Made by a program: the position numbers and the translations under genes. Below, piece by piece: positions 1 through 6,941 of a stretch of 12,452 nucleotides of DNA. The notes below the pieces were generated by a model, which was given only the letters and a program-made list of their open reading frames with translations, had not been told where the DNA came from and ran no database searches. Source of the DNA: an uncultured Prevotella sp. (GTDB taxonomy: Bacteria > Bacteroidota > Bacteroidia > Bacteroidales > Bacteroidaceae); NCBI GenBank assembly GCA_900314365.1, contig OMVH01000269.1, positions 1 to 12,452 of the forward strand. The letters are read 5' to 3'. How positions within the stretch are numbered: the first letter of the stretch is position 1; each line of letters starts with the position of its first letter.

Positions 1-45
1 GTACTTCGACGAGGCCCTCGAGGTCCGATCTCGAGCGAAAAGTAC
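1..45. repeat. Palindrome-rich outer end of the repeat
   Basis: The first 45 bases hold nested dyads. GTACTT at 1-6 can pair with AAGTAC at 40-45. ACTTCGA at 3-9 can pair with TCGAGGT at 18-24 through one G-T pair. The self-complementary hexamer CTCGAG occurs at 17-22 and 30-35. In the right copy the 3-9/18-24 stem is a perfect 7-base match (ACTTCGA/TCGAAGT), so the pairing is kept although the base changed. This suggests a foldable DNA or RNA end, but no function can be assigned. Confidence 0.6.
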
Positions 46-350
46 TCAAAAAAGGGTCTCAAAGCACTCGGATTTTCTCTATTTCGAGATTTTTATTTGT
101 AAAGGATTCGGTTAGTGTTAGCATTATTTAACGCACCTTTTTTCGTATCAAAAATCAAAGTTTTCCATTGCACACTCTCTTCGTTTGGAGCTCTTCTTGC
201 CCCGATAAAAATAGGTATCCATCAGCGAGACGCTACCCCTCAGAAAGAGCATAAGCGCTTGCGGAACTTGAAAAACCGATCTTCCTATAATGACTTTCTC
301 GCCCACTCATCCAAGTGCCCTGCAGTGGATATTTGTGAACGGACCCTAAC
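1..350 (+). repeat. Left copy of a ~350-base inverted repeat
   Basis: This stretch matches the reverse complement of 12101-12446 almost end to end. A hand alignment gives about 40 differences in 350 positions, near 88% identity. The outermost 150 bases are best conserved (about 92%), and the part around 210-237 is worst. Small indels of 1, 2 and 1 bases separate the copies near 210-237, 310-320 and 340. The similarity fades after the GGACCCTAAC at 341-350. A short open frame at 115-366 lies mostly inside it, but its reading frame is not kept between copies, so I do not call it a gene. The copy may continue beyond base 1. No transposase or clear terminal inverted repeats of its own are visible. 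Confidence 0.93.
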
Positions 351-415
351 TATCCAACTGCGATAACCGCATATTCACACTTCGATGATCACAAACCTCT
401 CGTTCTGTCCTTTGC

Positions 416-1489
416 TCAGAATCTGATGTCAATTCCGTCGAGTAGAGTCGTATAGACATCGATGGCACGATGTATATCGCTAATTTCTACGAATTCATCG
501 GCAGAATGTGACCTTGCAGAGTCTCCTGGCCCAAGCTTGAATGCCGGGCATGTCATCAGTGCTTCGTCGCTTAGTGTCGGTGAACCGAAAGGTTTCATTC
601 CCATTTCAAGACAACGTTTAACCAATGGATGATTGTGAGGAATAGAAGATGAACGGAGTCTGAATGACCGAGCTGTTACTTCAGACTGGAGGTTCTGCTG
701 AATGAATCTGAACACTTCCTCGTTGTCATAAAGTTCGTTAGTCCGAACGTCTACAACCATCTTGCAAGTGTCAGGTATTACGTTGTGCTGTGTTCCTGCC
801 TCTATCTGCGTTACATTCATAATCGTAGGTCCAAGCAGCTGACTTATTTTCTTGAACTTGTAAGAGCGCAACCACTGTAGGTCGTCAGCCGCTTTGTAGA
901 TGGCATTCACGCCCTCTCCTCGGGCTGCGTGTCCGCTTTTTCCGTGAGCTGTAACGTCGAGTACCATCAATCCCTTTTCCGCAGTTGCAGGTTGGAGCCC
1001 CGTAGGTTCACCTACGATGGCTACGTCAATCTGTGGTAACAGGGGCAGCGCTCTGCTTATTCCGTTCTTGCCACTAACCTCTTCTTCGGCCGACGCAAGA
1101 TAAATGAGGTTGAAAAGTTGCGGTTTCATCGATAGTATTCTGAATGCCTGCAACAAGCTCACCAGCCCTCCGCCGCAGTCGTTGCTGCCCAGTCCGTAGA
1201 GACGGTCACCCTCGATGGCAGGTTCGAAGGGATTTCTGTTCCATGAGTCTACCGGTTTTACGGTGTCAATGTGTGCATTGAGCAACAAGGTGGGTCTGCT
1301 TTCCACGTAGCGTGTTCCGAAAGCCCAAACATTGTTAGCTTCTCTCTTGCACTCGAAGCCATAGCTTGTAAGAGCTTGCTCCATGAGGTCGGCAGCTTCC
1401 TTCTCATTGCGGCTTACCGATGGAGTGGCAATGAGCTTCCTGAGCAGGTCGACCGCCTCTGCTTTATATTCAATTCCTTGTGTCTTCAT
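416..1489 (-). CDS. argE: M20 family metallo-hydrolase, probable N-acyl-ornithine deacylase (ArgE type)
   Basis: A 357-residue cytoplasmic zinc amidohydrolase of the M20/ArgE/DapE family. ArgE-type enzymes remove the acyl group from N-acetyl- or, in Bacteroidetes, N-succinyl-ornithine to give ornithine for arginine synthesis. Visible motifs: NAHIDTV with metal ligands His73 and Asp75; GLGSNDCGGG with bridging Asp104; SAEEEVSG with the catalytic Glu at 135-136; VGEPTG with Glu161; GKSGHAA with His187 at the dimer interface; and SHSADEF with the last ligand His328. I chose the Met at 1489, whose product starts MKTQGIEY and has normal family length. The frame stays open to a Met at 1555, but those 22 extra residues look non-homologous. 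No other arginine genes are nearby, so the substrate is inferred from family resemblance; another M20 peptidase is possible. Confidence 0.82.
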   Translation of the reverse strand: MKTQGIEYKAEAVDLLRKLIATPSVSRNEKEAADLMEQALTSYGFECKREANNVWAFGTRYVESRPTLLLNAHIDTVKPVDSWNRNPFEPAIEGDRLYGLGSNDCGGGLVSLLQAFRILSMKPQLFNLIYLASAEEEVSGKNGISRALPLLPQIDVAIVGEPTGLQPATAEKGLMVLDVTAHGKSGHAARGEGVNAIYKAADDLQWLRSYKFKKISQLLGPTIMNVTQIEAGTQHNVIPDTCKMVVDVRTNELYDNEEVFRFIQQNLQSEVTARSFRLRSSSIPHNHPLVKRCLEMGMKPFGSPTLSDEALMTCPAFKLGPGDSARSHSADEFVEISDIHRAIDVYTTLLDGIDIRF

Positions 1490-1494
1490 GAAGG

Positions 1495-1502
1495 CAAAGT
1501 TA
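1495..1502 (-). promoter_or_regulatory. Possible -7 element very close to the argE start
   Basis: Read on the minus strand this is TAACTTTG, a full match to the Bacteroidota -7 form TAnnTTTG. It ends only 5 bases before the chosen ATG at 1489, so transcription from it would give an almost leaderless mRNA. I see no TTG at the expected upstream distance, so this is a weak call. Confidence 0.35.
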
Positions 1503-1574
1503 CAAAAATTGCTCCTTTCCAGCGTCCTTAGCGGAATAAATAATGAAGGGACCACTTTTTTATGTCTTTTTCTT

Positions 1575-1604
1575 TTGCTTTTTATCTAAATTAGCTTATC
1601 TTTG
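1575..1604 (+). promoter_or_regulatory. Bacteroidota-type promoter for the acyl-CoA synthetase-prfB operon
   Basis: TTG at 1575-1577, then exactly 19 bases, then TATCTTTG at 1597-1604 followed by C. This is the consensus -33/-7 arrangement of the main sigma factor in Bacteroides-type bacteria. The expected start site is near 1610, leaving about 20 untranslated bases before the ATG at 1631. Confidence 0.8.
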
Positions 1605-1630
1605 CATGATACAAAAGTCTCCTTTTCACT

Positions 1631-3439
1631 ATGCAAACAAGGTGTCATCTCTCGGTTCTCATCCATGAGCAAGCCAAAAAGTATGGTTCTCGGGCTGCGG
1701 TCACATTCCGCAACTTCGGTAGTCTCAAGTGGAATACCATCTCCTGGAAGCAATTTTCCCTTCGGGTGAAACAAGTGTCGAATGCCATGCTTAACCTTGG
1801 CATGAAGCCTCAAGAGAATATTGCCATTTTCTCACAAAACTGTGTGCAATATCTCTATACGGACTTCGGTGCCTATGGTGTACGTGTCGTCTCTATACCT
1901 ATCTATGCCACGAGCAGTGAGCAGCAAATCCAATATGTGGTCAACGACGCGCAGGTGAGATTTCTCTTTGTGGGCGAGCAAGAGCAATACGACAAGGCTC
2001 ATCGTATCATTCCCCTCTGCCCAAGTCTTGAGCGTATTATCATCTTCGACCACAGTGTCCGCATAAGCACTCACGACCCAAACGCTCTCTATTTTGAAGA
2101 TTTTATCGCCCTTGGTGAGAATCTCCCCAGACAGACCGAGGTGGAGGCTCTTTATAAGCAGGCTAATGATGAAGACTTGTGCAACATTCTTTATACGAGT
2201 GGAACGACGGGGGAAAGTAAAGGTGTCATGCTCACTTATGGACAATATGCGGCCGCATTCAAGGCTAACGACAAATGTGTTCCGGTGGGCGAGTCCGACC
2301 GGGTTATCAGCTTCTTGCCTTTCACCCATATCTTTGAGCGTGGCTGGGCTTACCTTGCACTCACGGAAGGAGCACAACTCATCGTAAACACCTATCCCCG
2401 CGAAATACAACAGTCCATGCGCGAGACCAAACCCACCTGTATGTCTGCTGTGCCGCGCTTCTGGGAGAAGGTCTACGTTGCAGTAAAAGAGCGAGTCGAG
2501 CACTCTGGTGCCATGCAACAGAAGCTGTTCCGCCATGCGCTCAACATTGGCTACAAGTACAATATCGAGTATCTCAGTCACGGAAAGCGTCCGCCCATTG
2601 GCCTGACCTTGCAATATCGTTTTTATAACAAGACAGTGCTGAGCCTGGTCCGCAAGCAATTGGGGCTGGAACATCCTAATATATTCCCGACGTCAGGTGC
2701 CACGGTGAGCCCCGAGGTAGAGCAATTTGTCCATTCCATCGGAATCTGTATGATTGTCGGCTATGGACTCACGGAAAGTCTTGCCACTGTCACCTGCGAC
2801 CATAAGGGCGAGCCCTATACCATAGGATCAGTGGGAAGACCCATTGACGGTGTGGACATAAAAATCGGTGAAAACGATGAGATACTGCTCAAAGGTCCTA
2901 CTATCACGAAGGGATACTATAATCGTGACTCTGCCAATGCTGCGGCTTTTGATAGTGAGGGTTACTTCCATACCGGAGACGCAGGTTACTTGCGTGGGGG
3001 TGAGCTCTACTTGAAAGACCGCATCAAGGATCTCTTCAAGACATCCAACGGCAAGTACATCGCTCCGCAGATGGTGGAGTCTTTGCTGCTTGTTGACAAG
3101 TTTATCGATCAGGTAGCCGTTGTAGCCGATCAGCGTAAGTTTGTCTCAGCCCTTGTCGTTCCCGAGTTCCGTCTGCTCGAAGAGTACGCCCGCGACCACA
3201 AGATAAAGTTCGAAAGCCGTGAGGACCTTTGCTCCAATCAGCAGATATGCCATATGATGATGGACCGTATCTGCACGTTGCAACAGGGATTGGCTCAATA
3301 CGAGCAAATTAAGCGCATCACCCTGCTGCCTCACCACTTCTCCATGGAGAGCGGAGAACTGACAAACACACTTAAACTACGGCGTCCTGTTGTTTACAAG
3401 AATTTCAAGGATGTCATCGATAAAATGTACGAAGACTAA
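1631..3439 (+). CDS. Long-chain fatty acid-CoA ligase (AMP-forming)
   Basis: A 602-residue member of the ANL adenylate-forming superfamily, closest to the long-chain acyl-CoA synthetases (FadD/FAA type). It would activate a fatty acid with ATP to an acyl-AMP and then transfer it to CoA, in the cytoplasm or at the inner face of the membrane. Core motifs in order: the phosphate loop YTSGTTGESKG at 188-198, with Ser where Pro is most common; GYGLTES at 377-383; YFHTGD at 445-450; the hinge and C-domain motif KDRIKDLFKTSNGKYIAP at 462-479; and the C-terminal TLKLRR at 580-585, whose Lys582 is the expected catalytic lysine. Length is normal for the family. It leads a probable operon, and its stop lies 6 bases before the prfB start. 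Chain-length preference cannot be read from the sequence. Confidence 0.92.
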   Translation: MQTRCHLSVLIHEQAKKYGSRAAVTFRNFGSLKWNTISWKQFSLRVKQVSNAMLNLGMKPQENIAIFSQNCVQYLYTDFGAYGVRVVSIPIYATSSEQQIQYVVNDAQVRFLFVGEQEQYDKAHRIIPLCPSLERIIIFDHSVRISTHDPNALYFEDFIALGENLPRQTEVEALYKQANDEDLCNILYTSGTTGESKGVMLTYGQYAAAFKANDKCVPVGESDRVISFLPFTHIFERGWAYLALTEGAQLIVNTYPREIQQSMRETKPTCMSAVPRFWEKVYVAVKERVEHSGAMQQKLFRHALNIGYKYNIEYLSHGKRPPIGLTLQYRFYNKTVLSLVRKQLGLEHPNIFPTSGATVSPEVEQFVHSIGICMIVGYGLTESLATVTCDHKGEPYTIGSVGRPIDGVDIKIGENDEILLKGPTITKGYYNRDSANAAAFDSEGYFHTGDAGYLRGGELYLKDRIKDLFKTSNGKYIAPQMVESLLLVDKFIDQVAVVADQRKFVSALVVPEFRLLEEYARDHKIKFESREDLCSNQQICHMMMDRICTLQQGLAQYEQIKRITLLPHHFSMESGELTNTLKLRRPVVYKNFKDVIDKMYED

Positions 3440-3445
3440 AGAAGA

Positions 3446-4570
3446 ATGATAACAGCTGACCAACTGAAAGACGTGATGGAGCGCACTGACGCGCTTCATC
3501 GCTATCTCAACATTGACCAAAAAAAGATAGAGTTTGAAGAGGAGCAACTGCGCACGCAGGCTCCCGATTTCTGGGAAGATCCCAAGCGTGCTGAAGCTCA
3601 GATGAAGAAGGTCAGAGGCCTCCAGAAATGGCTTGATGGATATAAGGAGGTGCGGCAGTATGCCGATGAGCTCCAGCTGGCCTTTGACTTCTGCAAGGAG
3701 CAGATGGTAAGCGAGGAAGAGGTTGATGCCGACTATGAAAAGGCGGTGAAGGCCATAGAGGCTCTTGAGTTGAAGAACATGCTGCGACAAGAAGAGGATT
3801 CCATGGACGCAGTGCTGAAGATAAACTCCGGAGCCGGTGGCACTGAGAGCCAGGACTGGGCTTCCATGCTTATGCGCATGTATCAGCGTTGGGCTGAGGC
3901 TCATGGCTACAAAGTGACTATCACAGATATGCAGGAAGGCGACGAAGCCGGCATCAAGAGCGTGACCATGACCATTGAGGGAGGCGAGTATGCTTACGGC
4001 TATCTAAAGAGCGAGAATGGGGTGCACCGTCTCGTCCGTGTTTCGCCTTTCAATGCTCAAGGAAAGCGAATGACAAGTTTTGCCAGCGTCTTCGTTACGC
4101 CTTTGGTCGACGATACCATTGAGGTCTACGTTGATCCTGCGAAGGTCAGTTGGGATACTTTCCGTTCGAGCGGTGCCGGAGGTCAGAATGTTAATAAGGT
4201 GGAATCGGGTGTCAGACTTCGCTATCAGTATGAGGACCCGGATACTGGCGAACATGAAGAGATTCTTATTGAGAACACCGAGACACGCGACCAACCTAAG
4301 AACCGGGCCAAAGCCATGCTTTTGCTTAAAAGCCAGCTCTACGACCGTGCTTTGAAGAAGCGGCAGGCTGAGCAGGCAAAGATTGAGGCCGGAAAGAAGA
4401 AAATAGAGTGGGGGAGCCAGATACGCAGCTACGTCTTTGATGACCGGCGCGTGAAAGACCATCGTACGGGTTATCAGACCTCGGACGTCGACGGTGTGAT
4501 GGACGGAAAGATTGACGGTTTCATCAAAGCCTATCTCATGGAGTTCCCCGACAGCGGTGAGACCGCATGA
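3446..4570 (+). CDS. prfB: Peptide chain release factor 2 (RF2)
   Basis: A 374-residue class I release factor that reads UAA and UGA on the ribosome and triggers peptide release. The anticodon-like tripeptide is SPF (200-202), which marks RF2 rather than RF1 (PxT). The peptidyl-transferase loop GAGGQNVNKVES places the catalytic GGQ at 245-247. The residue matching the poorly active Thr246 of E. coli K-12 RF2 is Ser241 here. The N-terminal coiled region and the GSQIRSYV motif (near 330) are also present. The gene is one continuous frame. Where E. coli has its UGA frameshift site, after the RGYL codons, this gene reads CTC AAC at Leu21-Asn22, so the classic autoregulatory +1 frameshift is absent. 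Translation is probably linked to the upstream ligase, 6 bases away. Confidence 0.97.
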   Translation: MITADQLKDVMERTDALHRYLNIDQKKIEFEEEQLRTQAPDFWEDPKRAEAQMKKVRGLQKWLDGYKEVRQYADELQLAFDFCKEQMVSEEEVDADYEKAVKAIEALELKNMLRQEEDSMDAVLKINSGAGGTESQDWASMLMRMYQRWAEAHGYKVTITDMQEGDEAGIKSVTMTIEGGEYAYGYLKSENGVHRLVRVSPFNAQGKRMTSFASVFVTPLVDDTIEVYVDPAKVSWDTFRSSGAGGQNVNKVESGVRLRYQYEDPDTGEHEEILIENTETRDQPKNRAKAMLLLKSQLYDRALKKRQAEQAKIEAGKKKIEWGSQIRSYVFDDRRVKDHRTGYQTSDVDGVMDGKIDGFIKAYLMEFPDSGETA

Positions 4571-4634
4571 TGTGTATTCTTGTACGATATGTACGGCAAA
4601 CTATCAAACAATAACCTATAAAACTATAAAAACT

Positions 4635-4775
4635 ATGAGTCAAAGCAGCAAAATTCATCGCGCTCAGCGCGAGGCAAAACAGGAGAAGCAAGCCAAGAAA
4701 GTCGTTAACTGGATTTTTGGCATTCTTATATTATTGGCAGTGATATTCGCCATCTGGACTATTGCCTTGCAATGA
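4635..4775 (+). CDS. Small single-span membrane protein, 46 residues
   Basis: The product starts MSQSSKIHRAQREAKQEKQ. A charged, Lys/Gln/Arg-rich N-terminal half (residues 1-22) precedes one hydrophobic segment at about 24-44, rich in Ile, Leu and Ala. This predicts one transmembrane helix with the basic part in the cytoplasm. Its stop overlaps the start of the CYTH gene as ATGA (4772-4775), a layout typical of translational coupling, which supports it being a real gene. An in-frame extension back to 4512 would overlap prfB in another frame, so I use the Met at 4635, in an A-rich stretch. I do not recognise a family and assign no function. Confidence 0.75.
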   Translation: MSQSSKIHRAQREAKQEKQAKKVVNWIFGILILLAVIFAIWTIALQ

Positions 4776-5296
4776 GCGGATTGGAGATAGAACGCAAGTT
4801 CCTTGTGCGTCGGGGCGGTGCGTATAAGCAGGTAGCCACGTCGTGCAGCCATATTCGTCAGGGCTATATTCTCTGCGAAGGAGCCACGGTGAGAGTTCGC
4901 ACTCGCGACGATAAAGCTTATCTGACCATTAAGAGCCATTCACGTGATGGAGGACTCTCGCGCTATGAATTCGAAAAGGAAATTACGCCCGATGAAGCCA
5001 GTCATCTGTTGAAGCTTTGTGCGCCGCCCATCATTGACAAGCATCGCTGGCTTGTGCCGGCAGGTGACCACACCTTTGAGGTGGACGAGTTTCACGGTGA
5101 GAACAGTGGACTTGTTATTGCCGAAGTGGAGTTGCGCGGTAAGGACGATACCTACGAAAAGCCCGATTTCATCGGTCCTGAAGTGACGGGTGATTATCAC
5201 TTTTCCAATTCCAGCCTGAGGTCGCTTCCCTTCTGTAAATGGAGTGCCAAGGTGCCTGAAGCCTATCGGGAAGACGTAGAAGAGAAGGAAGGCTAA
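4772..5296 (+). CDS. CYTH domain protein, probable inorganic triphosphatase or related phosphohydrolase
   Basis: A 174-residue protein that is essentially one CYTH/triphosphate tunnel domain. It begins with the signature ExExK motif (Glu5, Glu7, Lys9 in LEIERKFLV). Alternating charged residues follow along predicted strands and would line the tunnel: Arg41 and Arg43 in VRVRTRD, Lys54, Arg64, Glu66, Glu68, Lys90 and Arg92 in DKHRW, Asp105, and Glu118 and Glu120 in IAEVEL. SLR at 148-150 is also typical. Family members hydrolyse tripolyphosphate or other triphosphates with a divalent metal; a few are class IV adenylate cyclases. Size and motifs fit the small bacterial triphosphatases better. 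It is the last gene of the operon, and its start overlaps the stop of the small membrane protein by 4 bases. Confidence 0.88.
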   Translation: MSGLEIERKFLVRRGGAYKQVATSCSHIRQGYILCEGATVRVRTRDDKAYLTIKSHSRDGGLSRYEFEKEITPDEASHLLKLCAPPIIDKHRWLVPAGDHTFEVDEFHGENSGLVIAEVELRGKDDTYEKPDFIGPEVTGDYHFSNSSLRSLPFCKWSAKVPEAYREDVEEKEG

Positions 5297-5378
5297 GCGC
5301 CATCTTAATATGTTCCCCGATTCCTGAAGACAAGAACGTCTCGGATGGTCTCCCTGAGAGTGAGTCTCCTTTAGTTTG

Positions 5379-5427
5379 TTCCCATGCCCCGGTTACTGCC
5401 CAAGCCGAGGCATGGGAATCTTTCTTT
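5379..5427 (+). terminator. Likely terminator after the CYTH gene
   Basis: TTCCCATGCC (5379-5388) pairs perfectly with GGCATGGGAA (5409-5418), and the inner part can add CGG/CCG. A T-rich but interrupted tract (TCTTTCTTTG) follows. It sits about 80 bases past the CYTH stop. The interrupted T-tract lowers certainty. The rest of the 285-base gap between 5297 and 5581 shows only the promoter element at 5542. Confidence 0.6.
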
Positions 5428-5541
5428 GCGACAGCTCGTTTCCCTTCTTTGTTGCTTGCCTTTGCTTATCTTGTGTTATTTATTGGTCGGCTAAAGTTAC
5501 TTTTTACTTGTTTGTGGCTTCTTTCTCGAATAATTTTCATA

Positions 5542-5549
5542 CTTTTGTG
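5542..5549 (+). promoter_or_regulatory. -7 promoter element for the NSS transporter pair
   Basis: TACTTTTG matches the Bacteroidota -7 form TAnnTTTG, about 32 bases before the ATG at 5582. The position expected for the TTG element (5520-5522) reads TTT, so only half of the promoter matches well. Confidence 0.5.
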
Positions 5550-5581
5550 CCGTTGTTATGAGATTATGAAATAGTGAAGAC

Positions 5582-6940
5582 ATGACAGAAGAGAGAGCAA
5601 ATTTCGCGAGCAAAGTAGGTGCTATCCTTGCGACGGCGGGCTCAGCTGTCGGGCTGGGCAATGTTTGGCGCTTCCCTTACATGTGCGGCCATAATGGGGG
5701 TGCCGCGTTTATCATCATTTATTTATTATGTGTGTTCCTTTTGGGAGTACCATGCATGGTGTCTGAGTTCATTATCGGGCGTCACGGTGCCTCCAATACC
5801 TATCGGGCCTATTCACGGCTTTCCGGGGGCAGGGCATGGAAGTTCGTCGGTCTGCTCGGTGTGCTCACCGGCTTTCTCATCACGGGCTACTATGCTGTGG
5901 TGTCCGGGTGGTGTCTTGATTACATTTACGCATCTGTCAGCGGGCAGCTTCAAGGAGACTCCCATTATGTGGTGAATTATTTTCAGAATTTCTCCACCGA
6001 TCCGCTGAAGCCTATCTTCTGGGCCGTTGCAATCTTGCTTGTCACTCATTTCGTTATTGTCAGAGGCGTGCGAGGCGGAATAGAGAAATTCTCGAAGCTA
6101 CTCATGCCCCTGCTCTTCATTCTTTTGCTCATTATGGTTGTGGCGTCTTGTCTTCTTCCAGGAGCATCGAAGGGCATCAGCTTCCTGTTTAATCCCGATT
6201 TCAGTCATCTCAACAGCAGTGCTCTCCTCGATGCTCTCGGTCAGTCTTTCTATTCCCTCAGTATAGCCATGGGCTGCATCTGCACGTTCGCTTCTTATTT
6301 CTCACGTCAGACCAATTTGTTGAAGTCGGCTGTTCAGGTTTCTCTCATTGATACGCTTGTGGCCGTCCTTGCCGGTCTCATCATTTTCCCTGCAGCCTTC
6401 TCGGTGGGCATCAACCCCGACAGCGGGCCTAAGCTTGTGTTCATCACCCTGCCCAACGTGTTCAGTCAGGCTTTCAGCGCTGTGCCCTTGTTGGGCTGGC
6501 TGATGTCCATCATGTTCTATGCCTTGCTTTCACTTGCTGCGCTCACCTCGCTCATTTCGCTCCACGAAGTGAGCACTGCTTTCTTCTTTGAGGAACTCCA
6601 CATCAAGCGCAGTCATGGTGCGGTCATAGTAACCGTGTCAACATGCATAATAGGGGCTCTATGCTCGCTTTCGCTTGGCAAGTGGGATTTTCTCTCCATT
6701 GGCGGGAAACCTCTTTTCGAGATATTCGATTTTGTGACCGGTCAGATATTTCTCCCCATCGGAGGCTTCTTTACCTGTATGTTCCTTGGGTGGTGGGTAC
6801 CGAAGAAGATAGTGAAGGATGAGTTCACCAATTGGGGCACAGTGTCCTCTCGCTTCTTTAATGTCTATTTGGTATTGGTGCGTTACGGATGCCCTTACGC
6901 TATCCTTGCCATCTTCCTCCACCAGTTTGGCGTATTCTGA
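5582..6940 (+). CDS. Sodium-dependent transporter, NSS (LeuT/TnaT) family, first paralogue
   Basis: A 452-residue inner-membrane protein of the neurotransmitter:sodium symporter family, expected to take up an amino acid or related small amine with Na+. Transmembrane helix 1 carries GSAVGLGNVWRFPY (residues 20-33), matching the unwound LeuT segment; the residues equal to LeuT Gly20, Ala22, Val23 and Asn27, which bind Na+ and substrate, are all kept. The helix 6 segment GQSFYSLSIAMG has Ser where LeuT has Thr254, and the extracellular loop PDSGPKLVFITLP is typical of bacterial members. About 11-12 hydrophobic segments are visible. The substrate cannot be deduced. It stands directly before a close paralogue of identical length, probably in one transcript. 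Confidence 0.93.
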   Translation: MTEERANFASKVGAILATAGSAVGLGNVWRFPYMCGHNGGAAFIIIYLLCVFLLGVPCMVSEFIIGRHGASNTYRAYSRLSGGRAWKFVGLLGVLTGFLITGYYAVVSGWCLDYIYASVSGQLQGDSHYVVNYFQNFSTDPLKPIFWAVAILLVTHFVIVRGVRGGIEKFSKLLMPLLFILLLIMVVASCLLPGASKGISFLFNPDFSHLNSSALLDALGQSFYSLSIAMGCICTFASYFSRQTNLLKSAVQVSLIDTLVAVLAGLIIFPAAFSVGINPDSGPKLVFITLPNVFSQAFSAVPLLGWLMSIMFYALLSLAALTSLISLHEVSTAFFFEELHIKRSHGAVIVTVSTCIIGALCSLSLGKWDFLSIGGKPLFEIFDFVTGQIFLPIGGFFTCMFLGWWVPKKIVKDEFTNWGTVSSRFFNVYLVLVRYGCPYAILAIFLHQFGVF

Positions 6941-6941
6941 T

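Noticed and set aside
115..366. 83-residue open frame in the left repeat
   Set aside because: It lies mostly within the repeat, and frame-shifting indels separate it from the other copy. Its first half is out of frame with the matching frame on the right.
1832..2674. 280-residue minus-strand open frame
   Set aside because: It lies antisense inside the acyl-CoA synthetase, whose motifs are clear, and it shows no recognisable domain.
6819..6941. Upstream extension of the second NSS gene
   Set aside because: It would overlap the first NSS gene by 120 bases, and its residues do not resemble an NSS N-terminus. The start at 6942 aligns with the paralogue.
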